This document shows positions 24,671 to 34,879 of a DNA stretch of 64,000 nucleotides, piece after piece. Numbering within the stretch: the first letter of the stretch is position 1; every line of letters starts with the position of its first letter. The position numbers and the translations under genes were made by a program. Location of the stretch: the NCBI GenBank assembly GCA_010015675.1, contig ML977042.1, forward strand, positions 69,574 to 133,573. The letters run 5' to 3'. The notes under the pieces are model-generated. The model made no database searches. It worked only from the letters and a program-made list of their open reading frames with translations, and was not told the DNA's origin. This stretch comes from Byssothecium circinans. Its lineage: Eukaryota; Ascomycota; Dothideomycetes; Pleosporales; Massarinaceae.

Positions 24671-25342
24671 ATGGAGGCAAACAAGGACAATGCAAACCCG
24701 ACCATTCTGAACCCCTCCGACCTGCCCTCGCGCCGCCACGAGTCCACCGTCCGGCGGCGCGATGACGGCGGCAGCGGCCTCTTCGACGACCTCATCCCGC
24801 GCTACAACTACCTGAACGACCCCTTTGAGCAGCCTGAGCTGTCGAGCGATTCGGAAGATGGGGAGTTTGAGCACATCGACGAGCAGGAGGTCTATGGTGG
24901 GTTGTATCCCAGTCCCGTCTTCACCCCGGCACGCCTCCCGACATGTGTTTTGCTGCTGACATCTGGCATTGCAGACCTCATTTCCTCCATATCCGACCCC
25001 GAGCACCCGCTGTCCCTCGGCTCTCTCGCTGTCGTCAACCTGCCTGACATACACATTGAGCCACCCATCTCCCCGTCCTCCTCTATCAGCACCGTGGTCG
25101 TGGACATCACCCCCACAATCACACACTGCTCCCTGGCGACCGTCATTGGCCTGGGGGTGCGAGTAAGATTGGAGCAGGCACTGCCACCGCGCTTCCGCAT
25201 CGACGTCCGCATCAAGAAAGGCACCCATAGCACGGACGAGGCCGTGAACAAGCAGCTGGGCGACAAAGAAAGAGTTGCAGCTGCATTGGAGAATGGCACG
25301 CTTCTGGGAGTGATTCGCAAAATGCTTTCCACTTGTGAGTAA
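24671..25342 (+). CDS. cia2: cytosolic Fe-S assembly factor CIA2 (MIP18/FAM96 family)
   Basis: Part of the CIA targeting complex with Cia1 and Met18/MMS19, which delivers Fe-S clusters to cytosolic and nuclear proteins. Two exons are inferred (intron 24897-24974), giving 197 aa. The N-terminus is a variable acidic region. The MIP18 domain starts at DLISSISDPEHPLSLGSLAV and holds the signature TPTITHCSLATVIGL with the reactive Cys. It ends with GTHSTDEAVNKQLGDKERVAAALEN, nearly identical to animal and yeast members. The stop falls after SSTCE-type residues in a GTGAGTAAG context that resembles a splice donor, so a further short 3' exon is possible; I found no good acceptor. Confidence 0.95.
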   Translation: MEANKDNANPTILNPSDLPSRRHESTVRRRDDGGSGLFDDLIPRYNYLNDPFEQPELSSDSEDGEFEHIDEQEVYGGLYPSPVFTPARLPTCVLLLTSGIADLISSISDPEHPLSLGSLAVVNLPDIHIEPPISPSSSISTVVVDITPTITHCSLATVIGLGVRVRLEQALPPRFRIDVRIKKGTHSTDEAVNKQLGDKERVAAALENGTLLGVIRKMLSTCE

Positions 25343-27180
25343 GATTTTTACGTATTAGTCGGGCTATATTCGGTTCCGACACAATAATAATACTGCTATA
25401 AAATTCGCATGTTATAAACAAACAATGCGACGTCATCTCTGCATTGGGCGGTGTTTCGGTAAAATTAGCCTACACATTTCTCAATGCTGGAAGGGCACTT
25501 AATAATGGCGATGACGAAACACATATTATCCAGTGTATTGGATCTGCACTGGTTACTTCTCCTTTCCATTTATTCTCTATCTCCATGTCCTCCTCTTCGG
25601 CAATGATTCTTGTTATCTTTCTTAAGCACTGCAACATTGACGATCTTCCGTTGTTCCCCTATTACCACCACAGTAACGGTACTTCGGGATCTTCCATCGA
25701 GGCTTCGCGTAAGCTGCACGAAGGCCTCTGCTCAATACCCGCCGCGCGTGGTCGCACTCGCAGACCTCTTCGCGATTAGTTTGCTCCGGCAATATGCAGG
25801 CCTAACCGCCAGTCTCGCCTACTTTAATCCTGCATCCCTGCGCCGATCCTCCCCAATATCGTGGCCACGATATACCTTCGCTTTTTCTGTACCCGGTAAT
25901 TCATCCCTACAGCTTCTTTATTGACCGATACTTCGTCTATGCCGCTTCGACCAGGCACACAGTAGCCCCTGGCGCAAACAAGGAGTCGTGGTCGGATTAG
26001 AGTTTGACAGCTTTAGCCGCCGCGCGTTAACCGTACTTGTGTATTCAGAGTCCTGATGGCACTTGCGAAGAGTGGAAGGTGCGGCGGTGTACCTCGGTGA
26101 CTGGCAGTTGGTGGTGGTGATAGACGGCTTTGCATGTGGGGCTGCATCGGAGGCATCGGAAGCAGCCGCTGTCTTCTGGAAGGTCGTACAGGATCGGCAA
26201 AACAGACATGACGTTGTGAAGGTATCGTACAGATAGTATGCGTCGACGTGGGATGTGGCTCTATGGCGCTTTGTAATCGTCTCGCGATTCTCCGCTGAGA
26301 GCGCCAGTATCGTCATGACGATATTCACATGTATATGATCGAGATGAGGAAGACAGCAGGACTATACCTTACCTGCCTATTCGATCCGATTCTCCAACCC
26401 CTGTCGAGGGTGGGAAGCATTACAGATACTTTCGCAACCGCCATCTCGAGACCATACCGTCTCGCGGGACGTGGCAGGACGGGACGTGGGCACTTCAGCC
26501 AGCCAAACATCAGTGCCATGAACACTGCATACCTGGGATGGGTTCGCGCACTCTGCCAGTTTTAGTATTTCCCGTCGTGTTAGAAAAAGTGGTTGTGCAC
26601 TATAGTCCATCGTTCTTACTCCATGAAGTTATGTTAAGATTTTTATATACTCTCACTTCGTTTCGCTGTTATCTATCTTCTCGTCGCCTACCTTTTCTCT
26701 TTTAGTGCATAGTAGAGGTTATTGTTATGGTTATGTGTAATAGAGCAAAGGGTAAGTTACCTGCTACGTTCACCGGGTACAATGACAGTGGATGATTGAG
26801 TAACTTGATGGGGGACTATCAAATAAATACATTTTAGAAAAGACCGTACGTTGGAATCTATTCTCTCTACTTAAACGTATGGTAGCACTCTCTAAAAGTG
26901 GAAGCGTCTCCAAGACCGAGGGTTTATTGTTAACTTGTTAATTTATAAAAGTTACTGTGACATCTTAAACCGGGCTAACCAATCGCTATCGCGGAACGGA
27001 ACGTGCTCTTCTAGCTATTCATTTAACATGGGAGATGGCAGGGCTAGGGCTGTCACTGAAGTAGGATAGTAGCTATTAGTTCTGTACGGTTGGCATACAT
27101 ACATGAATCATCCTACGCATGGAACTATCTCCATCTCTTATTTCCTGGGGAAAAATAACACTGCGAGTCGGTGGAGAATC

Positions 27181-27228
27181 TGGTTCTCGTTCTGGTTCTC
27201 GTTCTGGTTCTCGTTCTAGTTCTCGTTC
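27181..27228. repeat. 12 bp minisatellite, four copies
   Basis: Unit TGGTTCTCGTTC, three perfect copies and one with a G-to-A change. Read on the plus strand it would give Ser-Gly-Ser-Arg repeats in a 69-codon frame, but that frame has no other support. Confidence 0.9.
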
Positions 27229-27742
27229 TCGAAAGTGTCAGCACAGCTCAAGGACTTTGTCAATACTAATGTATCACACCATTCATCACGAAGACCTCTC
27301 TTTAGATGATTACAGACGTAAGCTATAGATACGGTCTAGAAAGAGGAAAAGTGTATGTTTAGTGAAATCGTGAATCGGGATGATTTGGGAAATGCGGCCA
27401 CGCGGTGGATTATTGGGATGGTGACAGCCACGTAAAGGATTAGAGATTAGGCGAATACTTAGAAGTATCTGAATAAGGAATTGTCTGATAGGACTCTATG
27501 GGTAAGGTTGAAAAATATGAAGGGAAAGAAGAAAGGGCAGAAGACGTGGGCTGGAGGCTGAAAATGAAAGGTCTGAAGTTAAGTGGAGAAAGCAAGTAAA
27601 ATGGGCTCAATTGTGCAAGGTCGAAACCCATGATTCCCTTCACAACCTAATCGGGTCACTTGCTAGATAACTCACCAGTACCTTTACGTAGCGTCGTTCA
27701 CTGAAGCATAGTACGCAAAAGAAAAGAAGAATTTCATGACGT

Positions 27743-27826
27743 CTGGAGTTGCGGCCATCACGAGTTGGATGGAGGGCTATGAGGGCCAAGTTTGTAGCGG
27801 TTATTACTAATAGATAGCTTCACACG
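27743..27826 (+). repeat. dispersed 83 bp repeat, copy 2
   Basis: Same orientation as the copy at 10505-10587, from CTGGAGTTGCGGCCAT to GCTTCACACG. The shared core AAGTTTGTAGCGGTTATTAC is identical. It lies 76 bp upstream of a short relic frame. Confidence 0.85.
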
Positions 27827-27862
27827 AGTTTGGTCACGTGGTCAATTAGGTCGCACACTGCG

Positions 27863-27869
27863 TATAAAT
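27863..27869 (+). promoter_or_regulatory. TATA-like box before relic frame
   Basis: TATAAAT 39 bp before the ATG at 27902, with a pyrimidine-rich stretch between. A CACGTG E-box lies upstream near 27835. Motif and position only. Confidence 0.35.
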
Positions 27870-27901
27870 TCGAGCTCTCACCCATCTTCCTTCTTCTTTA
27901 T

Positions 27902-28057
27902 ATGGCTTCTCCTTTCAATATGGATAAGAACCCTTCTACTATCCCTAGCCCTGGGGATAGCTGCTTCAAGAACCTGTGGCCTCTTCCTCCAGCGACCAAG
28001 GAATAACTCCTGGATTTTCAGCAGAAGCTTGATGATATATCCGAGGAATTTTCATGA
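27902..28057 (+). pseudogene. short relic reading frame, interrupted by one stop
   Basis: ATG at 27902, 34 codons, then TAA at 28004-28006. The same frame continues for 16 protein-like codons (LLDFQQKLDDISEEFS) to TGA at 28055. It reads as one 51-codon frame with a single internal stop. The upstream TATA box and CT-rich leader suggest it was once expressed. No family recognised. It could also be a real 34-residue peptide, or chance. Confidence 0.35.
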
Positions 28058-28267
28058 CGTCATTCTGTAGAGCTGCGCACAAACAGCAAAGCTTAGTCAA
28101 GTGCTGGTAAGCTTCCCTCGCCGTGTTAAATAGTTCAATCTCTTTACTTCTGCCCTATCTGCACACACCTTGTTGGATTCTTAACCAATTGTCCTCATCC
28201 GCCCGCCCATATCACAACACAGAAGTCAGATATCTGCGTGCGCGCATCCAACAGCACCCTCAGCCCA

Positions 28268-29065
28268 ATGTCCCACTCAGCCGCGTCCAAAAACAGAGTA
28301 ATCGATGTTGCCAAGCTAGCGGATTGCCCCATGTGAGTGATAGTTCGTAGATCTTGGTCGACCTCCAACTAATTTGCTTCCAGCGCCGACCGCAACCGCA
28401 AGGTGTCACCATTACTGAAGTTGCCATCGGAACTACGTAACAAAATATTCGACGAGGCACAGACATATGGTATCATCGCGATATTTCAGAAAGGTGGCTC
28501 TAAGCATTGGAGAAACCGTGATTATTACAACAAGTGCCTTCCTTCAACCCACTTTGATCCCCCGGGCGAGAAGGAAACCTGCGAAGCGACGCCGGCTACA
28601 TGCACAAACATCAGCCTCGTGTGTCGGCAGTTCTACCATGAAGTCAACATTCTGTTCTACCGACACAACACCTTTACTTTCGACAACAATAGCACGAGGA
28701 TTCGCTGGGATGCCAACCGCCTGCCCCACCATGTTGAGCATATTGCTAGCCTCAGAGGTCCTTACAGAAACAAACGATACAGCTTTACCTGGGATAAGAA
28801 TAATTCCGTAGACTTTGGTCCATCGGGTCCGCCAATAATCCTCAAAGATGTCTACCCAGGATTGAAGATGGTTTACGTCGGTGCAGCGGAAATCCTTACA
28901 ATTGCTCTGGGCAGGAAGTGGATGAAAGACATGACTTCGGATTTTGACAAGGACTTACAAAAGGGGAAGGAATTGATGGAGGAGATGGAAGGTGTTGAAG
29001 TTCGGATCGTGTTTGATGATATCGAGGACACCCAGGTATTTGTGGCGTTTATGAGGTGTTTTTGA
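28268..29065 (+). CDS. F-box/2EXR-like protein
   Basis: Two exons are inferred. A 65 nt first exon is followed by an intron at 28333-28383 (GTGAGT donor, CAACTAAT branch region, TTCCAG acceptor). The product is 248 aa. After a short N-terminus comes the fungal F-box-like/2EXR core: LLKLPSELRNKIFDEA, then LVCRQFYHEVNILFYRHNTF, the usual arrangement in this large, fast-evolving family of small fungal proteins. The C-terminus is charged (KGKELMEEMEGVEVRIVFDD). Function is unknown; adaptor roles are assumed for F-box relatives but not shown for the 2EXR type. A broken relative lies 0.6 kb downstream on the same strand. Confidence 0.75.
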
Positions 29066-29656
29066 AGTCAGGCTCAGTATAGTCTGCTACTGGTGATTTA
29101 ATTGATCAATCGATGACTGTACAGTTACAAGCCACTGAGAAGAGTGATGGTGTAAGCATTATGTTTCGCGACTGGGAGTGTAAGATGAAAGTCATATGGA
29201 GCTATAGCCTTATATGATTAGTCACGACATTGAGACGCGCATTAGGCAAAAAATTCCGTACCTAGGAAGCACAATAATCCGGTTTTGGACCACTTGAGCT
29301 TACCTAGGCGGTCATCCCAGCGAATGTAAAGTAAAGGAGCGGTGGGCTGCCGTACCGCTCACCTCCTCATCGGCTTAGTCGACGGATCTTGAAGTAATTT
29401 GCTGGTCCCCCATGCCTTGAAAGGCCTGGCAAAGCTAAGATTGAGCGAGATCGGGGATCCCATTCATCTTCACCATCATCGCGACGTTCTTCTCACCTAC
29501 TCATCTTCAGCAGGACAGCATCTCGCGGCTCTCACTTTCATCAAATTACTCCAATACCTTGGCCCGCCATGGATCAGGATCTTGCGCTCCTCCTTTCCTC
29601 CCTTCAGCAACGGTTGTGGAGTCTCAGCATTACGCCCACACGCAAAGAACGACAAG

Positions 29657-30413
29657 ATGGCGCCACGTAAGTCGAGGAAACGACGTGCCAGTACTTCGCT
29701 AGAGCCCAATTCGGCCAAAAAGCTTAAAAATGGTGCTGAGCGCAAGGAGCACGTTGAGTCAGACTCCTCGCTCACGGTGGTCCGCGCAGACCTCATCGCA
29801 CTGTAAGCGAACGTAACCAGCAACCTGTACCTCACACTCACTAAAATACAAATAGCTCGCAAGAGAACGCCATCAACTCGCCGCTCCTACGTCTTCCGGG
29901 CGAAATTCGAAACAAGATCTTCCATTACGCCCTCTGTGACTACAAGCTTGAAATTCACAACAAGCGTCGAGGGAATTAAATAACGCAAATAATCTTCACC
30001 GCCACTCCAGAAAGCCTTAACTCACCTCCATCGTACAACTACATCCAGCCTAGATTCCAACTTCCGCGAGTATGCCGCCAAATCCACGCTGAAACCGCGC
30101 CTATCGTGTACTCGCGCAACACATTCGGCTTCGACACTCTTCAAGCAATGGATAGATGGATTCGGAACCGCACTTCTGCACAGCTTGAGCTGGTTACTTC
30201 CATCAACGTCCCCTTCGAGTATATGAGGTTGTACAACCACAAGTTCCGCAAGACTTTCAAGGAGGTGTTTCCAAATACAAGCGCGTTGGTGTCGATATGT
30301 ACGTACTGTACTTCGGACGGCTTTTGAGTGAAACTACCGCGGATGCGAAGAACCGCATTGTCAGGAAGATGAGGGAGACAGATGGTAGGGATATTGAGGT
30401 GCATTGGCATTGA
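29657..30413 (+). pseudogene. F-box/2EXR-like pseudogene
   Basis: Related in layout to the gene at 28268. The first exon encodes a basic, lysine-rich leader (MAPRKSRKRRASTSLE). An intact intron at 29803-29855 leads into LRLPGEIRNKIFHYAL, the family core. The frame is then closed by TAA at 29977-29979 but remains open past it, through RFQLPRVCRQIHAETAPIVY, the second family motif. A second lesion follows near 30270: the family-like continuation KRVGVDMYVLYFGRLL lies in another frame and ends at 30413. One stop plus one frameshift, with splice sites intact, point to a young pseudogene. Two sequencing errors in one gene are possible but less likely. Confidence 0.65.
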
Positions 30414-31785
30414 AAATGGAATGGGTCGCTTGTTTGCGTTTGGCTCATGCGAAGTTTAGTCAGATCTGTGTTTGGAGATGGAGGGCAGGGCATAACTGGG
30501 GGAATTCCTGCTGTATGTCTCATTGGAAGTAGGGTTTGGAGATCATATAGGGGCGTGGACATTGGATTGTCGAGGCCCCTTCACTGGAAACTGGGAACAA
30601 TTTCGCACATATCAAAGTCGCTCCAAGGAACTGTGCATCGTTTAGTCACTCAAAACGCTTCGAAAAAGGCGTAAAGGCTCAATGGCTGGAGAAGGAAGTT
30701 TATGCTTCCCTACGAGCTATGGGTAGTGAGATGGATGTAACAAATATCCAGAACTTCACATGATCATCGAGTCCGGGAAAGGATAGGCTGATCAGATATT
30801 ATGATATACGTCTCCGACCTTCGTGCACAAGATTGTCTTTTGCCCATGAAAATTCGCGACTGTTATCATCAGCCCATGACCAATCCGACTAAGAGACTAT
30901 AGACGACAGTCATCCAGGGACGAGGCTTAGCGTAGTGTCAGTCAAAGCAATATTCACTGATAGTATTCATAGCTTCTCCCGATCTTAGGCACTCGACTAT
31001 AGTCTAGACCACGAGCGAAAAAACGGTGCTCTTCCACGGCATTTGTGCGAACCCTATGTCACTATTCCATCAGTCGATAGGGCGCAAAAGTGAGGAACGA
31101 TCTAGCTCACACTCTCTAGCGAATTGTAGAAGAAATACAAGCTAGTAGCTAGCTCGCGGGAGAAGTGTAGTCCAGCCAGGGGGGGAGATGGAACATACTT
31201 TAAGTGACCGCGTGGGTAAGTTAATGCTTTAAAAGTAAGGCCAAGCCTGTATTTCTATTAGCAAGGCTCTGATGAAAAGCTGATAAATCTTTTTTTTTGC
31301 CATATCTGCACTATCTCGATACCAAGCCCAAGTGGCATTCCAAATCCCAGGATTCGAGCGCTAAGTGGTATTCTTTCGTCTAGCTCTGGGGATGAGCCTC
31401 GCATCCCATAGACTCAAAGTGCAAGGATCGGGAGTTAATCTTGCTTGGATTTCACCTACCATATTGCATATCCTCTACAAAGCTTCAGCCTATCGATTTG
31501 TGAATAGGATGCAAAAGTTTTGATGACTGGTTATGCGAAATGATGCCACATGCAGGGATGACATGCAACGCAGAAACGCTCAGGATCCCATGCTATGCCA
31601 TACCACGCAAACAGCTGCCCTTGGGGAGTAAAGGAAAACAAAAAAGAAGCAGAGAAGTTAACGAAATGATATTAGACAAAAAAAAAGAAGATCTCCGCCT
31701 AATCCCCAAAACCCATAAAACTTCCCGCCTCCCAATCTATCTAAAAAAAAGGGTAACAGAATACCTCAACCAACTCCGCTAAGCC
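30414..31785. other. gene-poor intergenic region
   Basis: About 1.4 kb with no supported gene and many stops on both strands. Poly-T and poly-A tracts occur near 31290 and 31678. It continues the low-gene-density block that starts at 25.3 kb. Confidence 0.6.
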
Positions 31786-32727
31786 TTAAGCCTTAACCCC
31801 CAAGACCTCCTTGGCCTTCTTCCAAGCGACGTCCCTCTCCGCAGTATGCGTAGTCCCCACACACTTAGTAAGATACGCCTCCCAGCCCTTCTGAGACCCA
31901 TCCTGCAGCCCCTTCGCCACATCAGCGCTACACTGCGTCTTCAAAAACCACGCCGCAGATCCAAAGCTCGCCTCATCATCACTAAGGGCCGCCACCAACG
32001 CATCTCCCGAGACATCGGCATAGCCTCCCTTGATATCAGCGAGATACTTCTTGTTAAAGTCCTCTGATTGCATGTTGCGCGTGCCCTGGCCAGGACGCCC
32101 AGGGGCAGGGAAGTGGTTCTTGCTATATTTGAAGTTTCCGGACTCGAAGAGCATGAGGGCGACTAGGGCGGCTTTTTCGCCGGCGGTGGTGAAGCCGTAT
32201 TTGGTGAGGGATTTGGAGATTGCAGGGGCGGCTTTGGAGGCGTCAGCGCATTCGGAGGGGAATTCGCCGCCGCTGCAGCTCGCGGTGCCTGGGGTGATGG
32301 CGATGAGTTGTTCGGCGGTGATTCCTTGGTCTGAGCTCGCGGTGCTGGGTGAGCTGGCTGGACTGGGTGCGGCGCTCGCGGCTGCGCTGGGGGTAGCGCT
32401 CGGGGCCGCACTGGGGGCAACAGTCGAGCCTACGCTGGAGACTGCAACGGGAGTGGATGCGGAGAGCGTTGTTGTTGCGGCAGACGAAACATTAGTCATC
32501 GTCGAGGGATATACGGTAACCGTCGAGGCTTTTGTGACCAGCACTATGGAACCCTGATGACTTGGCGAGGTACCGTTCTGCGGGCCTACGGTTCCATTTC
32601 CTGCGTGCACGTTGCCGTGCATGTTGCCTTTGCAATTCGCAATCTGCATTTGCCCGACAGGAACAGCGGCGGCGGCAGCAGAGAGCACGAGGGCGAAGCC
32701 CAAGGCTAGCGACTTGGTGTTGACCAT
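31786..32727 (-). CDS. secreted protein of unknown function, low-complexity linker
   Basis: A single exon of 313 aa. It begins with a clear signal peptide (MVNTKSLALGFALVLSAAAA). The first half of the mature protein is Ser/Thr/Ala/Pro-rich with repeated APSA units, typical of an O-glycosylated linker. The second half, about residues 138-313, is a compact domain with few Cys (SCSGGEFPSECADA and two later Cys). It contains GEKAALVALMLFESGNFKYSKNHF and PGRPGQGTRNMQS, which look strongly conserved. I have seen this type of domain in other filamentous fungi but know no function for it. The FESGNF segment recalls the helix around the catalytic Glu of lysozyme-like folds, a weak resemblance only. 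No GPI signal is seen. Confidence 0.85.
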   Translation of the reverse strand: MVNTKSLALGFALVLSAAAAAVPVGQMQIANCKGNMHGNVHAGNGTVGPQNGTSPSHQGSIVLVTKASTVTVYPSTMTNVSSAATTTLSASTPVAVSSVGSTVAPSAAPSATPSAAASAAPSPASSPSTASSDQGITAEQLIAITPGTASCSGGEFPSECADASKAAPAISKSLTKYGFTTAGEKAALVALMLFESGNFKYSKNHFPAPGRPGQGTRNMQSEDFNKKYLADIKGGYADVSGDALVAALSDDEASFGSAAWFLKTQCSADVAKGLQDGSQKGWEAYLTKCVGTTHTAERDVAWKKAKEVLGVKA

Positions 32728-32783
32728 GTTTATTGTTGCTTGTAGGTTTTTATTGTGTGTTGGTATTTGTGCACTCGGTATGG

Positions 32784-32790
32784 TTTTATA
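32784..32790 (-). promoter_or_regulatory. TATA box of secreted-protein gene
   Basis: TATAAAA on the minus strand, about 57 bp upstream of the ATG at 32727. Confidence 0.5.
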
Positions 32791-33086
32791 GGAGTGGTGT
32801 ATTGGTGTGGCAGTTGAAAACGGTATCGGTCACCTAAGACCGCTTGATATAGTGGTGGTGAAGCGTGAAATTGGAGCAATGGAATGCAAGAGTCACACAG
32901 TGCAAAGGAATGACTGATATGGTGTTGAAGGACGATGGTAGTGATGAATCATGGTGAAAGTGGAAGACACAGTGAGAATATAATGTTTCAACAACAACGG
33001 CAGGGAACAAGAAGTATAACTTTCCAGGCCAACAAACCCTTGCTCCATTGTTGGTATATGAAAGGGATGGTCACATGATCGTTGTG

Positions 33087-33488
33087 CTAGGCTGAATTCG
33101 CATTTTGATTGGGTAGCGGTTCACCATCTCTGCACGGACGTTTCAAAGGAGCTGTTGCCGCGTTGAAGATCTGGATCTCCTTGATTGTTGGCGCGCGCGA
33201 AACACCAGCAATAACTGGGGTGGTCGTTGTGAATATCGTTCGCGTTCGCACATTCTTACGAAACGGCGGTGCTGTCGCGAACGGAAATTCCATGGTCACC
33301 AGTGGTTTCGTTTCAGTACGATGGCCGGTGGTGATGTTATGATGATCTGGATACAAAAGGTCGTCCGGAGATAAAACTTCGTGCGCCTGACCAGGCGCCT
33401 CCAATTGTACTAAAGCTGATACAGGCAAGATCCCTCGCCAATTCATCATCTTAGACTCCGTTATCGGCAAATATGAAGTGCCCCTCAT
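33087..33488 (-). CDS. possible small protein, unknown
   Basis: A 133-codon frame divergent from the aldo-keto reductase gene, whose ATG lies 138 bp away. No signal peptide, membrane segment or known motif. Composition is not repetitive, but an overlapping frame exists on the other strand and no splice signals add support. Confidence 0.25.
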   Translation of the reverse strand: MRGTSYLPITESKMMNWRGILPVSALVQLEAPGQAHEVLSPDDLLYPDHHNITTGHRTETKPLVTMEFPFATAPPFRKNVRTRTIFTTTTPVIAGVSRAPTIKEIQIFNAATAPLKRPCRDGEPLPNQNANSA

Positions 33489-33625
33489 TACTGCAAACCT
33501 CGCACTTTTTTACGCAAACAATTAGAACAAGCACACAACGTCCAGCTCTTTCACGACCTTCATACACCCTTTCATCGTTTATTATTGCTCAGTTTCGAGA
33601 CCTGTCAACTACAACGCCTTTCAAA

Positions 33626-34879
33626 ATGCCGTTTGTCGAATCCAAGTTTGATCCCAAGGACATGGAGTTCCGCCGCTTGGGACCTGCGGGGCTCAAGGTG
33701 TCAGTCTTTTCGCTGGGCGGATGGCTCACATATGGTGGCAATCAGAAAGGTAATTCGAGTGGCTTATGAGGTGTCAAGAACATGTAACTGACAGACCTCG
33801 AAGGTAATGTTGTGAAAGAGTGCATGGAAGCGGCGTGGTCGCATGGTGTCAACTTCTTCGATACCGCGGAGACGTACGCGAAGGGCGAATGCGAGGTGGA
33901 GATGGGCAATGCATTCAAGGAGCTGAACTGGCCCCGAGACGAATATGTCCTGTCGACGAAGGTGTACTTTGGCACTGGCCGAAAAGAGCCCAACACGAGG
34001 TCCGTACCATGCCAGATCAAATAATTGGCGGCATTTCCAGCCTTGGAAACTGCCGACTCCACTTTCCACGCATGCTAGTTGCATGTCGGCTTCAAAGTTT
34101 GCATACTAACAGTGTGCAGGGGCTTAAGCAAGAAACACATCGTCGAAGGCCTGAAGTCATCTTTAGCCCGCCTGCAACACTCATACGTTGATGTCGTCTT
34201 TGCACATCGGTATGACCCCGACGTGCCCATGAAGGAGATTGTCGAAGCCTTCACCCAGACTATCAACCTCAACCTCGCCTACTACTGGGGTACCTCGGAA
34301 TGGAGCGCCGACAAGATCGCAGAGGCTCATGCTGTGGCGGAGAAGTATAATCTCATCGCCCCGGTTGTCGAGCAGCCGCAGTACAACGCATTCTACCGCG
34401 ACCGATTCGAGAAGGAATACGCGCCGCTGTGGGAGAAAATGGGAAGCACAATCTGGAGCCCGTTAGATTCAGGGATCTTGACTGGCAAATACGACAAGGG
34501 AATTCCAGAGGACTCGCGGTTCGCGACCAACCCTGAGTTCTTCAAGGACACCATCGAGAAGCTGAAGTCCGAGGAGGGCCAGGCGAAGCTTGAGAAGGTG
34601 AGGAAGCTAGGCAAGGTTGCTGAGAAGCTCGGAGGCACAACGACCCATCTTGCACTTGCGTGGGCCGCGAAGAAGTAAGTCTTTCCTCATCCTACGCATA
34701 TCTTGATGAGAATACTGACCAGGCGCAGCAAAAACGTGAGCACCGTCATCCTCGGAGCTTCAAAGCCGGAACAAGTACACGACAACATGAAGGCTTTGCA
34801 GCTACTGCCCAAGCTGACAGACGAGGTCATGGGAGAGATCGAGGGCATTCTCAACAACAAGCCCAAGGCGTCTTTGTGA
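33626..34879 (+). CDS. aldo-keto reductase, voltage-gated K+ channel beta-subunit type
   Basis: NADPH-dependent aldo-keto reductase of the Kv-beta group (AKR6-like). Four exons are inferred (introns 33750-33794, 34000-34119 with an ACTAAC branch site, 34675-34728), giving 344 aa. The TIM-barrel tetrad is present: Asp and Tyr in [13 protein letters not shown], Lys in VLSTKVYF, His in VFAHRYDPD. Later barrel motifs ([37 protein letters not shown]) and the cofactor motif [10 protein letters not shown] match the group closely. Fungi lack matching Shaker channels, so it is usually taken as a stand-alone reductase; the substrate cannot be read from sequence. Confidence 0.93.

Larger units (their letters stand above)
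25343..28267. other. AT-leaning gene-poor block
   Basis: About 2.9 kb with no intact gene. The 26.6-27.1 kb part is clearly AT-rich. It contains a 12 bp minisatellite (27181), copy 2 of the dispersed repeat (27743) and a short relic frame with its own TATA box (27902). Other open frames at 25444-25779 and 25918-26328 have no recognisable content. Confidence 0.6.

Noticed and set aside
25918..26328. 136-codon minus-strand frame in the gene-poor block
   Set aside because: No motif, no splice support, and rich in Thr, Ser and Arg from simple sequence.
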